64,000 nucleotides of DNA. Source: Rhizobiales bacterium dw_265. Its GTDB lineage: Bacteria > Pseudomonadota > Alphaproteobacteria > Micropepsales > Micropepsaceae. Position numbers and translations under genes: made by a program. This document shows positions 52,101-60,346 of this stretch, one piece after another. The stretch covers positions 682,001 through 746,000 of the forward strand of contig JAAVUU010000003.1 of assembly GCA_018449595.1 (NCBI GenBank), in the 5' to 3' direction. The notes beneath the pieces are model-generated. The model saw only the letters and a program-made list of their open reading frames with translations. It made no database searches and was not told the DNA's origin. Numbering within the stretch: the first letter of the stretch is position 1; each line of letters opens with the position of its first letter.

Positions 52101-53502
52101 TCCAACTGCCCGCCAGAAACTCGCCATGGGCCTCGCCCGCATAGATCACGCTTTCGAGCTGGGCGTCGGAGAGAAGGCCATCCTTCAGCACGGTCTCCGG
52201 CAGACGCGGCCGGTAGGAGGGCTTGGGCGGCGCGACGGACGACATCGCGGCCGACTGCACCAGGGTGGTGGGGTGGGACACCGCGCCGGGAATTGCGATC
52301 GCCTGGAGGGTGTAAGTCTCATAGAGCGTCTCGGTGATCTGTGCGCCGAGCGTGGGCTTCCACCCGGTGGACACATAAGTGAGAGGAGCAGCCTCGACGC
52401 GCGGAGCGGGCGCGATCGCACGGGCCCTGGCCACGGTGACGGGGCGAATGCTGGGCCGCTGGACCAGGCCGCCGCCGGTCGAAGGCGGTGTGGCGATGGG
52501 CGGGCGGGGCGGAACCAGCCCGCCGACCCATTCCAGAAGGGTGGCGCAATCGGGCGCGGTGCCGGGCGAGGCCGGGAATTGCGAGGTGTCCTCCGCCGGG
52601 ACGCGGTCAATCACCAGCAGCCGGGTTTCGGTGCTGGTGCCATGACGGGCATAGACTTTGCCGTCGATGGCAGCGGAGAAGACCAGGCGACCGCGTTCCT
52701 GGAGGCGGGTGAAGCCTTCGCGCCACGCCAGGCTTTCCGGGTTGAGATTGGCGCCGACAATGGCGACGAGGCGGCCGCCCTCGGTAAGTCGCGTCAGGGC
52801 GGAGGAGATATGGCGCAGCGCCGCGTCCGCCACCCGGCCCTCGACATGGGCGGCGACGGAAAAGGGCGGGTTCATCAGCACCACGCTGGGGCGCACCGAC
52901 ACATCCAGGAAGTCGTGGATGTGGGCGGCGTCGTGCTGGGTGATGCTTGTGTTGGGGAAGAGACCGCGCAGAAGGGCGGCGCGATGGTCGGAAAGCTCAT
53001 TGAGCGCCAGTCCCGCGCGAGTCAGCTCGGTGTAAATGGCGAGCAGGCCCGTCCCGGCGGAGGGCTCCAGCACCACATCGTCCGGCCCAATGGCGGCGGC
53101 GGTCGCCGCGACAAAGCCCAGAGGCATCGGCGTCGAGAATTGCTGCAGCGCCTGGCTCTCTTCGGAGCGGCGGGTATGAGTGGGGAAAAGGCCGGCGATG
53201 CGTTCCAGCATCGCCAGCTCGGTGGCGGGTGCGCCGGCACGCTTGCGGATCGCCTGGCCGTAGCGGCGCAGGAATAGAATCTGCACTGCCTCGCAGACGT
53301 CATAGGCAGTCTTCCAGTCCCAGGCGCCTTCGGCGTCGGAACCGGCGAAGGCAGCGGTCATCGCCTCGCGCAGAAGCTGGGTGGTGATGGGCTTGCTCTG
53401 CTGCAAGGGTGCGAGCAACTGCTCGGCTGCCTTGGAAACAGAGCAGAAAATATCGATGGCAGGCGTGGCCGCGAGCGCGGCTGAGGAAATCGGGGGAGTC
53501 AT
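49195..53502 (-). CDS. Giant methyltransferase / strawberry-notch helicase fusion
   Basis: A 1435-aa protein. The N-terminal methyltransferase-like domain has L-E-P-S-A-G-T-G near 145 and N-P-P-F near 211-214, as in N6-adenine methyltransferases. After a P-rich linker comes an SF2 helicase: G-D-G-T-G-A-G-K-G near 498-506 and V-F-D-E-S-H near 603-608, with a strawberry-notch C-domain (F-S-D-A-G-G-T-G-R-S, R-S-N-R-T-N-Q-A). Typical of ICEs and megaplasmids; may modify and unwind element DNA. ATG 53502 is preceded by a structured leader. Confidence 0.93.
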   Translation of the reverse strand: MTPPISSAALAATPAIDIFCSVSKAAEQLLAPLQQSKPITTQLLREAMTAAFAGSDAEGAWDWKTAYDVCEAVQILFLRRYGQAIRKRAGAPATELAMLERIAGLFPTHTRRSEESQALQQFSTPMPLGFVAATAAAIGPDDVVLEPSAGTGLLAIYTELTRAGLALNELSDHRAALLRGLFPNTSITQHDAAHIHDFLDVSVRPSVVLMNPPFSVAAHVEGRVADAALRHISSALTRLTEGGRLVAIVGANLNPESLAWREGFTRLQERGRLVFSAAIDGKVYARHGTSTETRLLVIDRVPAEDTSQFPASPGTAPDCATLLEWVGGLVPPRPPIATPPSTGGGLVQRPSIRPVTVARARAIAPAPRVEAAPLTYVSTGWKPTLGAQITETLYETYTLQAIAIPGAVSHPTTLVQSAAMSSVAPPKPSYRPRLPETVLKDGLLSDAQLESVIYAGEAHGEFLAGSWTVDATYDQVSAASDDTEGAVRFRRGWMLGDGTGAGKGRQVAGIVLDNWCQGRTRAVWVSKSDKLIEDAQRDWSALGQERLLVQPLSRFRQGAPVKLEQGILFATYATLRSDAKEEKVSRVQQIVDWLGRDFDGVIVFDESHAMANAAGSTSERGDQAPSQQGRAGLQLQNALPNARIVYVSATGATTVHNLAYAQRLGLWGGTDFPFGDRAEFVQAIEAGGVAAMEVLARDLKALGLYAARSLSYEGVEYELLEHRLTPEQIRIYDSYADAFQVIHNNLDAALRAANITSDSGTLNSRAKAAARSAFESAKQRFFNHLITAMKTPSLLKAVMRDLELGHAPVIQIVSTGEALMERRLAEIPTEEWNDVQVDITPREYVLDYLANSFPTQLFEPFTDEEGNISSRPVMDEAGNPVVSREAVARRDRMIEKLAALPPVQGALDQIIHRFGAGVVAEVTGRSRRIVRKGERLCVENRAPSANLIEAQAFMDDVKQILIFSDAGGTGRSYHADLKARNQRLRVHYLLEAGWKADTAIQGLGRSNRTNQAQPPLFRPIATNVKAEKRFLSTIARRLDTLGAITKGQRQTGGQGLFRADDNLESHYARDALRQFYLLLHRGKIEGCSLEAFQAATGLSLTDKDGSLKEELPPITTFLNRLLALTIRMQNLIFTAFEDLLRGKIEGAIAAGIYDRGLETIDAESLSITERRTVYTHPGSGAETVAYTIRRRDRNKPLTLAQALEQAEEPSAALMINAQSGRACVRVGAPSLMLDDGTVERRVRLLRPMDGVTIGLEALGETRWEETDSNTFRQAWKKELAELPEFTDSDLHIVTGLLLPIWKRLPDEHCRVYRLQTDAGERVIGRRVSAAWIAAANDEAPSLTPDQAWGLLQDGKTILTLQDGMVVRRARVMGEHRFELVGFHDAMLDRLKAMGLMSEIVSWKLRLFVPAGVQGPEVLGRLLERHPLVGLTDKAA

Positions 53503-53579
53503 GGGCGGGGTCTCTCGGAGAGCCGGGATCGGGCGACCGGTGGGCGCTCTCTTCAACCCACCGCGTCAATCCCGATCCG
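53503..53579 (-). promoter_or_regulatory. Leader hairpins of the helicase gene (family B)
   Basis: Outer stem GGATCGGG/CCCGATCC (53526-53533 with 53571-53578) encloses GGTGGG/CCCACC (53539-53544 with 53557-53562). A CTCTCCGAGAG mini-hairpin lies between the outer stem and the ATG and overlaps the ribosome-site region. Confidence 0.55.
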
Positions 53580-54016
53580 CAACCCTCTTTCTCTCGCGCG
53601 GCGGCCGTCAGGTGGGCCCGTTGGCACTGGGCTAGCGGTGCGCAATAAAGGAGCGGGCGGCAGACGAAGACGGTCTCAACGCAATGGAAAAACTGGCGCG
53701 TGGACTCCAGGACACGACGACGTCGGATGGTCGAACGCCTTCCGAGATTGCCATCGGCAAGCCTAATCGGCCGAACGGGGCTCGGTGAATTGATCGGTGA
53801 TTGTCACGGGCTCAGGCCGGGCTCCGACTGAGAACAACCAACCGGACAGTTTGTATGCGAGGGAGCCGGTTGCTGTGTTGATACAACCACCCCTTCGCCC
53901 CTTATTCAGAAATTCGTAAGCATTGTGACAATGCTGCCGTTGGTGACATTAGCGCGCAGCAATCAAAGCTTAATCCGCCGTGGTTAGATTCTGGGCATCT
54001 CAACGGGAAGCATGCC
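53580..54016. other. Intergenic, divergent promoter region
   Basis: About 440 bp between divergent genes. Only promoter-like AT patches near 53900-53990 are seen, with no gene. Confidence 0.4.
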
Positions 54017-55060
54017 ATGACGATTTCCGCGACGTCCAACGCCAGCGTGCAAGTCCCGGCGCAGAGCAGCGTGCCGCCAGCGCAATCTTCGACCGCGACA
54101 GGGACGCAAACTGCTACGTCGGCAAATGCGCAGCCTACCGACACCGTGACCATCTCGGACGCAGGCCGGTTGGTATTGGCGAATGGCAGCCCGGCCGATG
54201 CTGCGAGCGACGCGCCGAACATGCAAGATCCGCAGGTCGCGGCGTTTTACTCTCAGATCGCCACTGTCATGGACACCAGCGGCAACACTTCCCAAGAGGA
54301 CCAGCTAACCGCCTATGTCAGTCTGTGGAACACGATGGAAACTGGGTTTCCGCAAGGCCTTGGAACAGACGCCGGGCAGCAATTCGAAGACGCACTGGCG
54401 AATAGCCCGATAGGTCAGTTGCAGCATCAGCTCTCCAACAGCTACTTAACGGCGGGCTTTAACGCTTTTCAGATGGGCAGTACGAATAATGCGTCCGCGA
54501 TTGCTAGCGCTCAGTTAGGCGTCGTGAGCGGCTGGTCTGATTTCGACAAGAGCGTGTTCTTTCAGACCAACGTCGATGAGAAGCTTCAAGTCGGCGGCGG
54601 TCATTTCGGTTCGGTCGACAATTGGATAGCGTCGCTCCAGGAGGTAGCCGGTAGTAGCGATGGGAGTGCGGCGGCGGCGCAAACGACCGTGCCCGTCGGT
54701 TTAACAGATGAGCAGAAGAGCGACGTAGCCGCGGTAATCGGCTCAAACACAACGCCGGCGGCCACGAATTCCACAGAGGCCGCAACCTCAAACGCCCCGT
54801 CAGTGGCTCCCGCGCCCGTAGATGCGGAAACAGCATTAGCGCAAGGCGTCGTGCAGCTTTTGACGAATGCGGAAAAAAGCAACGCCGATAACGTAACGGC
54901 GACTTCGAAAAGCGACTCTAAATCTGGCTCTACGAACTCTGCGCAACCGTCGCTCGTAGACCTGATCGCCGAAATGGAAAAGGGTGCGCCGCAGTCGGCC
55001 TTCACTGTATCGCCCAAGCCCGGTAGCGCGTCAGGTTCTCAGCTGAACCAACAGGCATAA
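54017..55060 (+). CDS. Low-complexity Ala/Ser/Thr-rich protein, unknown
   Basis: A 347-aa protein without signal peptide or membrane helices. S/T/A/Q-rich ends (1-45 and 215-347) surround a more ordered centre (65-205: A-A-F-Y-S-Q-I-A-T-V-M-D, W-I-A-S-L-Q-E-V-A). D-T-V-T-I-S-D-A-G-R-L near 42-52 resembles the entry motif of some alphaproteobacterial secreted or flagellar-type proteins. No function assigned. On the plus strand, against the backbone, so probably cargo. Confidence 0.6.
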   Translation: MTISATSNASVQVPAQSSVPPAQSSTATGTQTATSANAQPTDTVTISDAGRLVLANGSPADAASDAPNMQDPQVAAFYSQIATVMDTSGNTSQEDQLTAYVSLWNTMETGFPQGLGTDAGQQFEDALANSPIGQLQHQLSNSYLTAGFNAFQMGSTNNASAIASAQLGVVSGWSDFDKSVFFQTNVDEKLQVGGGHFGSVDNWIASLQEVAGSSDGSAAAAQTTVPVGLTDEQKSDVAAVIGSNTTPAATNSTEAATSNAPSVAPAPVDAETALAQGVVQLLTNAEKSNADNVTATSKSDSKSGSTNSAQPSLVDLIAEMEKGAPQSAFTVSPKPGSASGSQLNQQA

Positions 55061-55102
55061 GCGACGAGGGCGATGCCGGTGCGCAGTCTTCGAAGCATGG
55101 TA

Positions 55103-55492
55103 TCAGACATGGCACACTTGTCTGATCCGCTCCGCGAGTTCCACCGGACGGTGCAACAGGTCGAGCGAAGCCATGTGGTTGCGCTCCCCCAGGTAATCGC
55201 TGCGGCCATTACACCGGCGTATGAGTATGCCGGAATCGAAGCCGCCGAAGGGCTGCGACGCCTGCACATATATGTGATCACTATGGAGCGTGACCTCGCC
55301 GGAAACCGCGCCCCCCGCCCGATTGGAGCGCAGATCGTACTCGGCTGGCCGGAGCTTCAGCGCCGCCGCCACCAGCCGAAGCTGGCGGCAGGCGAGCCGG
55401 TGGAACTGCTCCTTGCGTTCGCGGTCGTAGGCGACCGATTTGCGGAAATCGAAGTCGTGCCCGCGCACGGCCATGCGGAGAGCGCGGCTCAT
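55103..55492 (-). CDS. Plasmid/ICE-type hypothetical protein
   Basis: A 129-aa protein: V-A-Y-D-R-E-R-K-E-Q-F-H-R-L-A, R-L-V-A-A-A-L, I-Y-V-Q-A-S. Its ATG overlaps the 137-aa gene stop (ATGA), so the pair is one operon. Such pairs are common in alphaproteobacterial plasmids and ICEs. Function unknown. Confidence 0.7.
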   Translation of the reverse strand: MSRALRMAVRGHDFDFRKSVAYDRERKEQFHRLACRQLRLVAAALKLRPAEYDLRSNRAGGAVSGEVTLHSDHIYVQASQPFGGFDSGILIRRCNGRSDYLGERNHMASLDLLHRPVELAERIRQVCHV

Positions 55493-55902
55493 GCCAGGGC
55501 TCCATTGTGCTGGCGGAGCTTGGTCGCGAGCCATGCGCGCGTGTCTACGCGCGCGAGCGTCTTGCCGGTTCCAAGATCGAGGACCAGGGCGCCGCCGCCC
55601 AGATATTCTGGCCGCGGCGTCGAACAGGAGTTCATCCACTGAAAGCCCCAGGCGCCCTTAAGCCCGAACGCCCTGGCGCAGCGCAGGGCGAACAGCCCGG
55701 CATGATCGGGATTGCCGGTGACGCCGTTGCGAATCCAGAGGGAACCGTCGTTATCGCCGCCTGGCGATATGACGAATCCAGCGGGAATGCCCTCGCGGTC
55801 CAGTTCCTCCGCGAATGTGCTCCACATGCTGCAAGCGCGGCCTGCATTGGAGCGATTGCCCACATTCAAGGTGCAGGCAAAGCGAGTAAAGTAGTCAGCC
55901 AT
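55489..55902 (-). CDS. Plasmid/ICE-type hypothetical protein
   Basis: A 137-aa protein: M-A-D-Y-F-T-R-F-A-C-T-L-N-V-G, G-F-V-I-S-P-G-G-D, L-R-C-A-R-A-F-G-L-K-G-A-W-G-F-Q. Often found beside the 129-aa partner in mobile elements. A GGAGATT ribosome site and a structured leader precede the ATG at 55902. Confidence 0.75.
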   Translation of the reverse strand: MADYFTRFACTLNVGNRSNAGRACSMWSTFAEELDREGIPAGFVISPGGDNDGSLWIRNGVTGNPDHAGLFALRCARAFGLKGAWGFQWMNSCSTPRPEYLGGGALVLDLGTGKTLARVDTRAWLATKLRQHNGALA

Positions 55903-55914
55903 ATCGAATCTCCT

Positions 55915-55972
55915 GAGAGCGGAAGGGGGCGAGCCGGCGCTGCTCTCAATTCCGCACGGCTCAACCCACCCC
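55915..55972 (-). promoter_or_regulatory. Leader with alternative stems (family B)
   Basis: GAGCCG/CGGCTC (55931-55936 with 55957-55962) can form inside GGGG/CCCC (55926-55929 with 55969-55972). Alternatives use GCGGAA/TTCCGC (55919-55924 with 55950-55955) or GAGAGC/GCTCTC (55915-55920 with 55942-55947), which compete with the first arrangement. Confidence 0.45.
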
Positions 55973-56002
55973 GGCTTCCCTCTTGCTCTGAGACCCGGCC
56001 CC

Positions 56003-56293
56003 TCAGACGCCGCCGACAATCTCCACCCTGGAGTTGCTGTAATGATTCGTCTTAAGCCAGTGCTCTGCTGCGGCCTGGTCCGGGGCGATGTGAACCAGTT
56101 CGCTGGCGCCGGGCCACTGCTGCAGGACTAGGACCTGGTCAGGCTGGGGCGGGGAGTCGGGCTGGGTGTCGCCGCTCTTGCTGGAGTTCAGCAGGATGGT
56201 GATCGGGGCGCTGACGGCGAGGGCGCGCAGCGCGCCCTTGAACTTGCGGTCCCAGCCATGCGCTGGAGCCTGTTGCGCAATCGGCGAACGCAC
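56003..56293 (-). CDS. Hypothetical protein
   Basis: A 96-aa protein from GTG 56293, with a possible hydrophobic stretch (L-A-V-S-A-P-I-T-I-L-L) near 27-37 and an end Y-S-N-S-R-V-E-I-V-G-G-V. No family recognised. The stop is 100 bp upstream of the 137-aa gene. The start is uncertain because only 29 bp separate it from the divergent dioxygenase. Confidence 0.45.
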   Translation of the reverse strand: MRSPIAQQAPAHGWDRKFKGALRALAVSAPITILLNSSKSGDTQPDSPPQPDQVLVLQQWPGASELVHIAPDQAAAEHWLKTNHYSNSRVEIVGGV

Positions 56294-56322
56294 GCCAGAT
56301 GTAACAAAGGGATTTCCGACTT

Positions 56323-57060
56323 ATGCTCAACACTGGCGCGACGGATAACATAGCGACCGAACTGCGCACTTCGGGCTTTGCAATCCGATCGGGAGCGGCC
56401 CTGCAGGAGTGGCTGGCGTCGGCCTGGGAAGACTGGCGTGGATTTTCCGCAAGCTGGAACGACCTGGGCGAAGACCAACATATGGCGGACGGGGGGCGCT
56501 ATCGCCGCCGCCGCTATGCCGTCTTCGAGGTCTCAAAGGGCAGCATCAGCCGTATGCCACACCAACCGCACTATCAGGCCAAGGTTTATAATCGACTGAA
56601 TGGTGATTTGGAGCGCTGGTTCGAACCGGTCTCACCGGAAGTCGGCCAGCATCCGATCACGCGCCTTCTGATCCGGCGACTGGCGCCGACGTTCGAAACC
56701 CTCACGGCGGCTGGTGACGCTGACTTGGCCTGGCATGTCGAACTGCATCAGTTCCGCATCGAGGCCAAGGCGGGTCAGCTGGGCCTACCCACGCCCGAAG
56801 GCGTGCATCGCGATGGTGTGGATGGCGCATTCGTGATGCTGGTGTCGCGAAACAATGTCGCCAGCGGCGTGACCCAGATATTCGATCCGCTGGGCAAATC
56901 GCTGGGAAGTTTCACGCTGACCGATCCCGGTGACGCCGTATTTCTGGACGACCAGCGGGTCTTTCACGGGGTTACGCCCATTGTTCCGCTGGATGCCATG
57001 AAACCCGCGATCCGCGATGTCTTGGTGATCACCTTCACCAAAGCTTCTGGCCGAGGTTAG
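56323..57060 (+). CDS. 2OG-Fe(II) dioxygenase (amino-acid hydroxylase type)
   Basis: A 245-aa protein of the 2OG-Fe_Oxy_2 / isoleucine-hydroxylase-like family. The iron motif is H-R-D in T-P-E-G-V-H-R-D-G near 160-168, with the distal His in R-V-F-H-G-V-T-P-I near 213 and Arg further on. Family members hydroxylate free amino acids (Ile, Leu, Met). The substrate is unknown. Confidence 0.85.
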   Translation: MLNTGATDNIATELRTSGFAIRSGAALQEWLASAWEDWRGFSASWNDLGEDQHMADGGRYRRRRYAVFEVSKGSISRMPHQPHYQAKVYNRLNGDLERWFEPVSPEVGQHPITRLLIRRLAPTFETLTAAGDADLAWHVELHQFRIEAKAGQLGLPTPEGVHRDGVDGAFVMLVSRNNVASGVTQIFDPLGKSLGSFTLTDPGDAVFLDDQRVFHGVTPIVPLDAMKPAIRDVLVITFTKASGRG

Positions 57061-57138
57061 CAGCGGGCGCTGTGCTCGCTGCGGGGGGGCATCAGGCTGG
57101 TCACCCTTAGCCGGATCGCTTCAGGATCAAGGCGGACG

Positions 57139-57966
57139 TTAATCGGCGTAGTTTTGCCTCGGTCCCTTACAATCTTGCCATTTCCATGTCTCGACTGGTT
57201 CGCCGGAATGAGGAGCCAAAAAGCTGCAAAAAGCCGTTTGATGGACTTGGTTAAAGGTTCGGTATTTGAAGCACCCGTGATAGGCAAACAAAACGAACCC
57301 ATTAAAGAAATCCAAGGTAGCATTGGGCCAGTTCGGTTTGGAATTACCAGCATTATACGCTGCTGCGCCAGATGGAATTGGCCAAGTCACATCACGAACG
57401 AAAGTATCGGCTTCATCCCGGTCAATAGCGTTGCAAGTATCGTTTGGCCGAAAACTAAGCCGATCAGAATCAATGGTTATGCCACCATTTGATTTAACAA
57501 GCGCCTTCTTGGCATCTATCCAAAACCAATCTTGATAACGATGGAGTGCAAAAGCGGGCGCTTTGCCACCATTTTCATAAGTCGCGGCCACTTCGATAAT
57601 GTCGCCGACCTTTTGAGGGACAAATCCAGAAATGAATTGTGGGGCTCCGGCAATAACCCATGCACGATTGCCGTTAATGTAAGCGGCTTCGCTATCCCGG
57701 TTGGATTGTTCCATCGTTTGCAACTGGCACCAGAAAATAATAGCTGCAACGAAGGCAAGGAATGCAGCGAGGATGGTACCTATGGCGGTAGCTTTAACCC
57801 ACCTGCCTTCAGGGAGAGGCTTTGGATTCTGGGTTTGCTCGGTTTTTGCGCGATAATAAGCGGTGTAACTGCTTATCAAATCAGTTGCCGCTGCCCAAAA
57901 GCCGCGTGGACGCCGCCCGTTGTTTTTGCGGCTATCACCATCATTGCTGTTGTTTTCAAAATTCAT
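57139..57966 (-). CDS. Single-pass membrane protein, AT-richer cargo
   Basis: A 275-aa protein with a polar N-terminus (1-55), one membrane helix (A-I-G-T-I-L-A-A-F-L-A-F-V-A-A-I-I-F-W, about 61-79) and a periplasmic domain starting G-N-R-A-W-V-I-A and containing Y-E-N-G-G-K-A-P-A. This layout is frequent in cargo regions, function unknown. By eye clearly AT-richer than parB beside it. Confidence 0.65.
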   Translation of the reverse strand: MNFENNSNDGDSRKNNGRRPRGFWAAATDLISSYTAYYRAKTEQTQNPKPLPEGRWVKATAIGTILAAFLAFVAAIIFWCQLQTMEQSNRDSEAAYINGNRAWVIAGAPQFISGFVPQKVGDIIEVAATYENGGKAPAFALHRYQDWFWIDAKKALVKSNGGITIDSDRLSFRPNDTCNAIDRDEADTFVRDVTWPIPSGAAAYNAGNSKPNWPNATLDFFNGFVLFAYHGCFKYRTFNQVHQTAFCSFLAPHSGEPVETWKWQDCKGPRQNYAD

Positions 57967-58086
57967 TTAGCGCGTCAAATGGACCGTGAGTTAGGCGCCG
58001 CGTATGGCCTCCCCGAAAATGTCGGGATTAAGCCAGCTATTATATCGCAGATCCGTTGTGCATTCATTAGTGTTTCCATAAAAAAA

Positions 58087-58106
58087 GCCCGGCACGATGG
58101 CCGGGC
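58087..58106 (-). terminator. Rho-independent terminator of parB
   Basis: GCCCGGC (58087-58093) and GCCGGGC (58100-58106) with seven A residues on the plus strand just left, giving a U-run on the parB mRNA, 24 bp after the stop. Confidence 0.9.
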
Positions 58107-58129
58107 TCCAGTTGGCGGCTGCAGGGGGA

Positions 58130-60178
58130 TCAGGCCGCTTCCGCGACGGGTTCATTCGAGAGAAAGGCGGGTAGGGCCTCTTCGGGTTCGCTGGCGGCCC
58201 GGTCCTCGCCAACGCGCAACGGCTCGGGCAACCAGCCGGAGTTCTCCAGCAGGCGCTCTGCCTCCTTGGCCATTTCATCCTTCTTGAGATCGCCGATCAG
58301 CTGGGCCGGGCCCTCGCCTTTCGCCTCACGCACGGCTTCGAGGATGCGGGCCTTGGTGACACGGCCGAGATAATTGCCGACCGTGGGCTGCCAGCCGACG
58401 GCGACCATGTCGAGGCCGACCACCTGCGCCAGCTGACCCGCTGCGGCGAGCCGCCGCTCGATATGCCAGGCGCCATTGGTGCGCTCATGATAAGCCGAGA
58501 CACCTTGCGAAACGCAGAAGGCGAGGAGGTCCAGCCGGTGCGCGGCCGGCAGGCCAGCCAGGAAATCCCACAACTGCTCGTGGGCCTGGGGCATTTGCGC
58601 CTGGTAGTCCTTCTCCCGCTCCTCCTGCGCCTGCGCGGATGGCGTATCGGCCAGACCCGGTGCCTGCACGATCATGGAAACCGTGCGCACAGCCGCATCC
58701 AGGCATCCGCCAGTCGTTCCCTTGTAAAACAGGTCAGTGGCGAGTTTGTGGAGCAGAAGCGTGAGCGCAACCTCCGGATTTTGCGCGACGGCCTCCTGCA
58801 GTGCGATCGTCCGATGCGAAGTCAACTCGCTGATGAGCCGGTCGGACAGTGGCTTCACCACGCCGTCATCGGCATCGTCGTCGGCGGGTCGATCGCCGAG
58901 CGTAACGACGGCGCGCTGCGGAGCGGCGGGCTCGGTTTCGCCGTCCACTACGCTCTGCTCGGCGTCCGGGATCTCTGCGGTGGTGCGGGGTTCATCCTCG
59001 GGGCGGACAAAGCCGCGCTCGACCACCAAACGACCATGATTGTCGACCCGCACGAAGGCGCCGGCATTGGCCATCTCCGCAGGATCGTAGGTGAAAGGTC
59101 GATCCTCGAAGTCGTCGATAGCCTCTTCGATCTCGTCATAGCGCCGGCTGGCCTCCTCGGGCCATTCGTCTTCCGGGGAATGCTTTTCCATCAGATCGTC
59201 CTGTTCACGGCGCAAGGCTTCGCGCTCCGCATATTCCGCTTCGGAGAGCGGTACCTCTTTGCCGTGAATACGGCGCAAGCCATTGTTGTGCCCGACCGGG
59301 AAGGAGGAACTAAGCTGCACCCACTTCCAACCTTCGGCGCCGACCTTCTCACCGTCGGCCTTGAGCTGCTCGGTGAAAAGGCGGTCCAGAAGGGCGACGT
59401 CCTCGACATAGCCCTCATTGGCCTCGTCGAAGAGATCGCGGCGAACGGGCCCCCCGGCAGCGACGTAGGCATCCATCCCCAGATAGGCGACGCGCTTGTC
59501 GCTGGCCGGGACGGTGTCCTGGGTCAGCAGCGCTTTGATGTCCGACGGCTCATCTTCATAGATGCCGTCGGCGATGCCTTCCCAAATCTGCTCTTGCCGC
59601 GCATGGTCGTCGGTGAGGGTGAAGGACATCAGCGTTTCGAGGGTCATCTCGTTGGCGCCGTAGGCTTCGAGCAGCTTGGGCGAAACGACTGCCAGTTTGA
59701 GGCGCTGCTTGACGATGTGGGCCGAGGTTGCGAAGCGCGCCGCGATTGTTTCGTGACCCATGCCCTTCTCAGCCATATCGTAAAAGGCGCGAAATTCGTC
59801 CAAGGGGTGGAGCCCGGAACGGAAATGGTTTTCCGCCAGGGAGTCCTCCTCGGCCGAAATCGGATCGTTGGCAGCCTTCACGTTGCAGTGAACCGGCGCG
59901 TCCTTGGCGAGACGCTTCTGCTTGGTCAGGATGCCGAGCGCCAGGAAGCGGCGACCGCCGGCGGGCACTTCATATACGCCGGTCTCTTCACCCGCCTCGT
60001 TGACGAAGGGGCGGACATTGAGATTCTGCAACAACCCGCGATGGGCGATGTCCTCCGCGAGTGCCTCAACCGAGAGGCCGTTCTTGACCCGTCTGACATT
60101 CGATTGAGAAAGGATCAGTTTGTTGAGGGGGATGAGCTGGACATTGCCCAGCACGATCTGAGGCTTTGCTTTCGCCAT
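58130..60178 (-). CDS. ParB/Spo0J-like protein of the ICE backbone
   Basis: A 682-aa protein, longer than chromosomal ParB (about 300). The ParB/sulfiredoxin-type domain (L-S-Q-S-N-V-R-R, V-P-A-G-G-R-R-F-L-A-L, L-A-E-N-H-F-R) covers 20-130, followed by an HTH (T-I-A-A-R-F-A-T-S-A-H-I-V-K-Q-R-L). The long acidic and helical C-terminal part is typical of ICE/plasmid versions. No ParA lies nearby. Likely DNA-binding partition or regulatory role. Confidence 0.9.
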   Translation of the reverse strand: MAKAKPQIVLGNVQLIPLNKLILSQSNVRRVKNGLSVEALAEDIAHRGLLQNLNVRPFVNEAGEETGVYEVPAGGRRFLALGILTKQKRLAKDAPVHCNVKAANDPISAEEDSLAENHFRSGLHPLDEFRAFYDMAEKGMGHETIAARFATSAHIVKQRLKLAVVSPKLLEAYGANEMTLETLMSFTLTDDHARQEQIWEGIADGIYEDEPSDIKALLTQDTVPASDKRVAYLGMDAYVAAGGPVRRDLFDEANEGYVEDVALLDRLFTEQLKADGEKVGAEGWKWVQLSSSFPVGHNNGLRRIHGKEVPLSEAEYAEREALRREQDDLMEKHSPEDEWPEEASRRYDEIEEAIDDFEDRPFTYDPAEMANAGAFVRVDNHGRLVVERGFVRPEDEPRTTAEIPDAEQSVVDGETEPAAPQRAVVTLGDRPADDDADDGVVKPLSDRLISELTSHRTIALQEAVAQNPEVALTLLLHKLATDLFYKGTTGGCLDAAVRTVSMIVQAPGLADTPSAQAQEEREKDYQAQMPQAHEQLWDFLAGLPAAHRLDLLAFCVSQGVSAYHERTNGAWHIERRLAAAGQLAQVVGLDMVAVGWQPTVGNYLGRVTKARILEAVREAKGEGPAQLIGDLKKDEMAKEAERLLENSGWLPEPLRVGEDRAASEPEEALPAFLSNEPVAEAA

Positions 60179-60193
60179 TTGGCATTACTCCGC

Positions 60194-60234
60194 GACGGGC
60201 GGCCGGGAGCCACTCTCCCGACCTCCAACCCGTC
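60194..60234 (-). promoter_or_regulatory. Leader hairpins of parB (family B)
   Basis: Outer GACGGG/CCCGTC (60194-60199 with 60229-60234) around a 9-bp stem GGCCGGGAG/CTCCCGACC (60201-60209 with 60215-60223), 16 bp before the start. GCGGAG, the ribosome site, follows. Confidence 0.6.
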
Positions 60235-60346
60235 ACGACGCTTCCCGCCTCCCTCTCCCTCTTGCGTCCAATGCCGGCCACGAACTGGCTGTGCGCCGTG
60301 CTCGGGGGATCGCGACACAAGCGAGCAATGTGGCCGGCGTAAATGC

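Noticed and set aside
51853..53277. 474-codon plus-strand frame opposite the helicase gene
   Set aside because: Antisense shadow of a gene with clear Walker and DESH motifs; Gly/Arg/His-rich without domain features.
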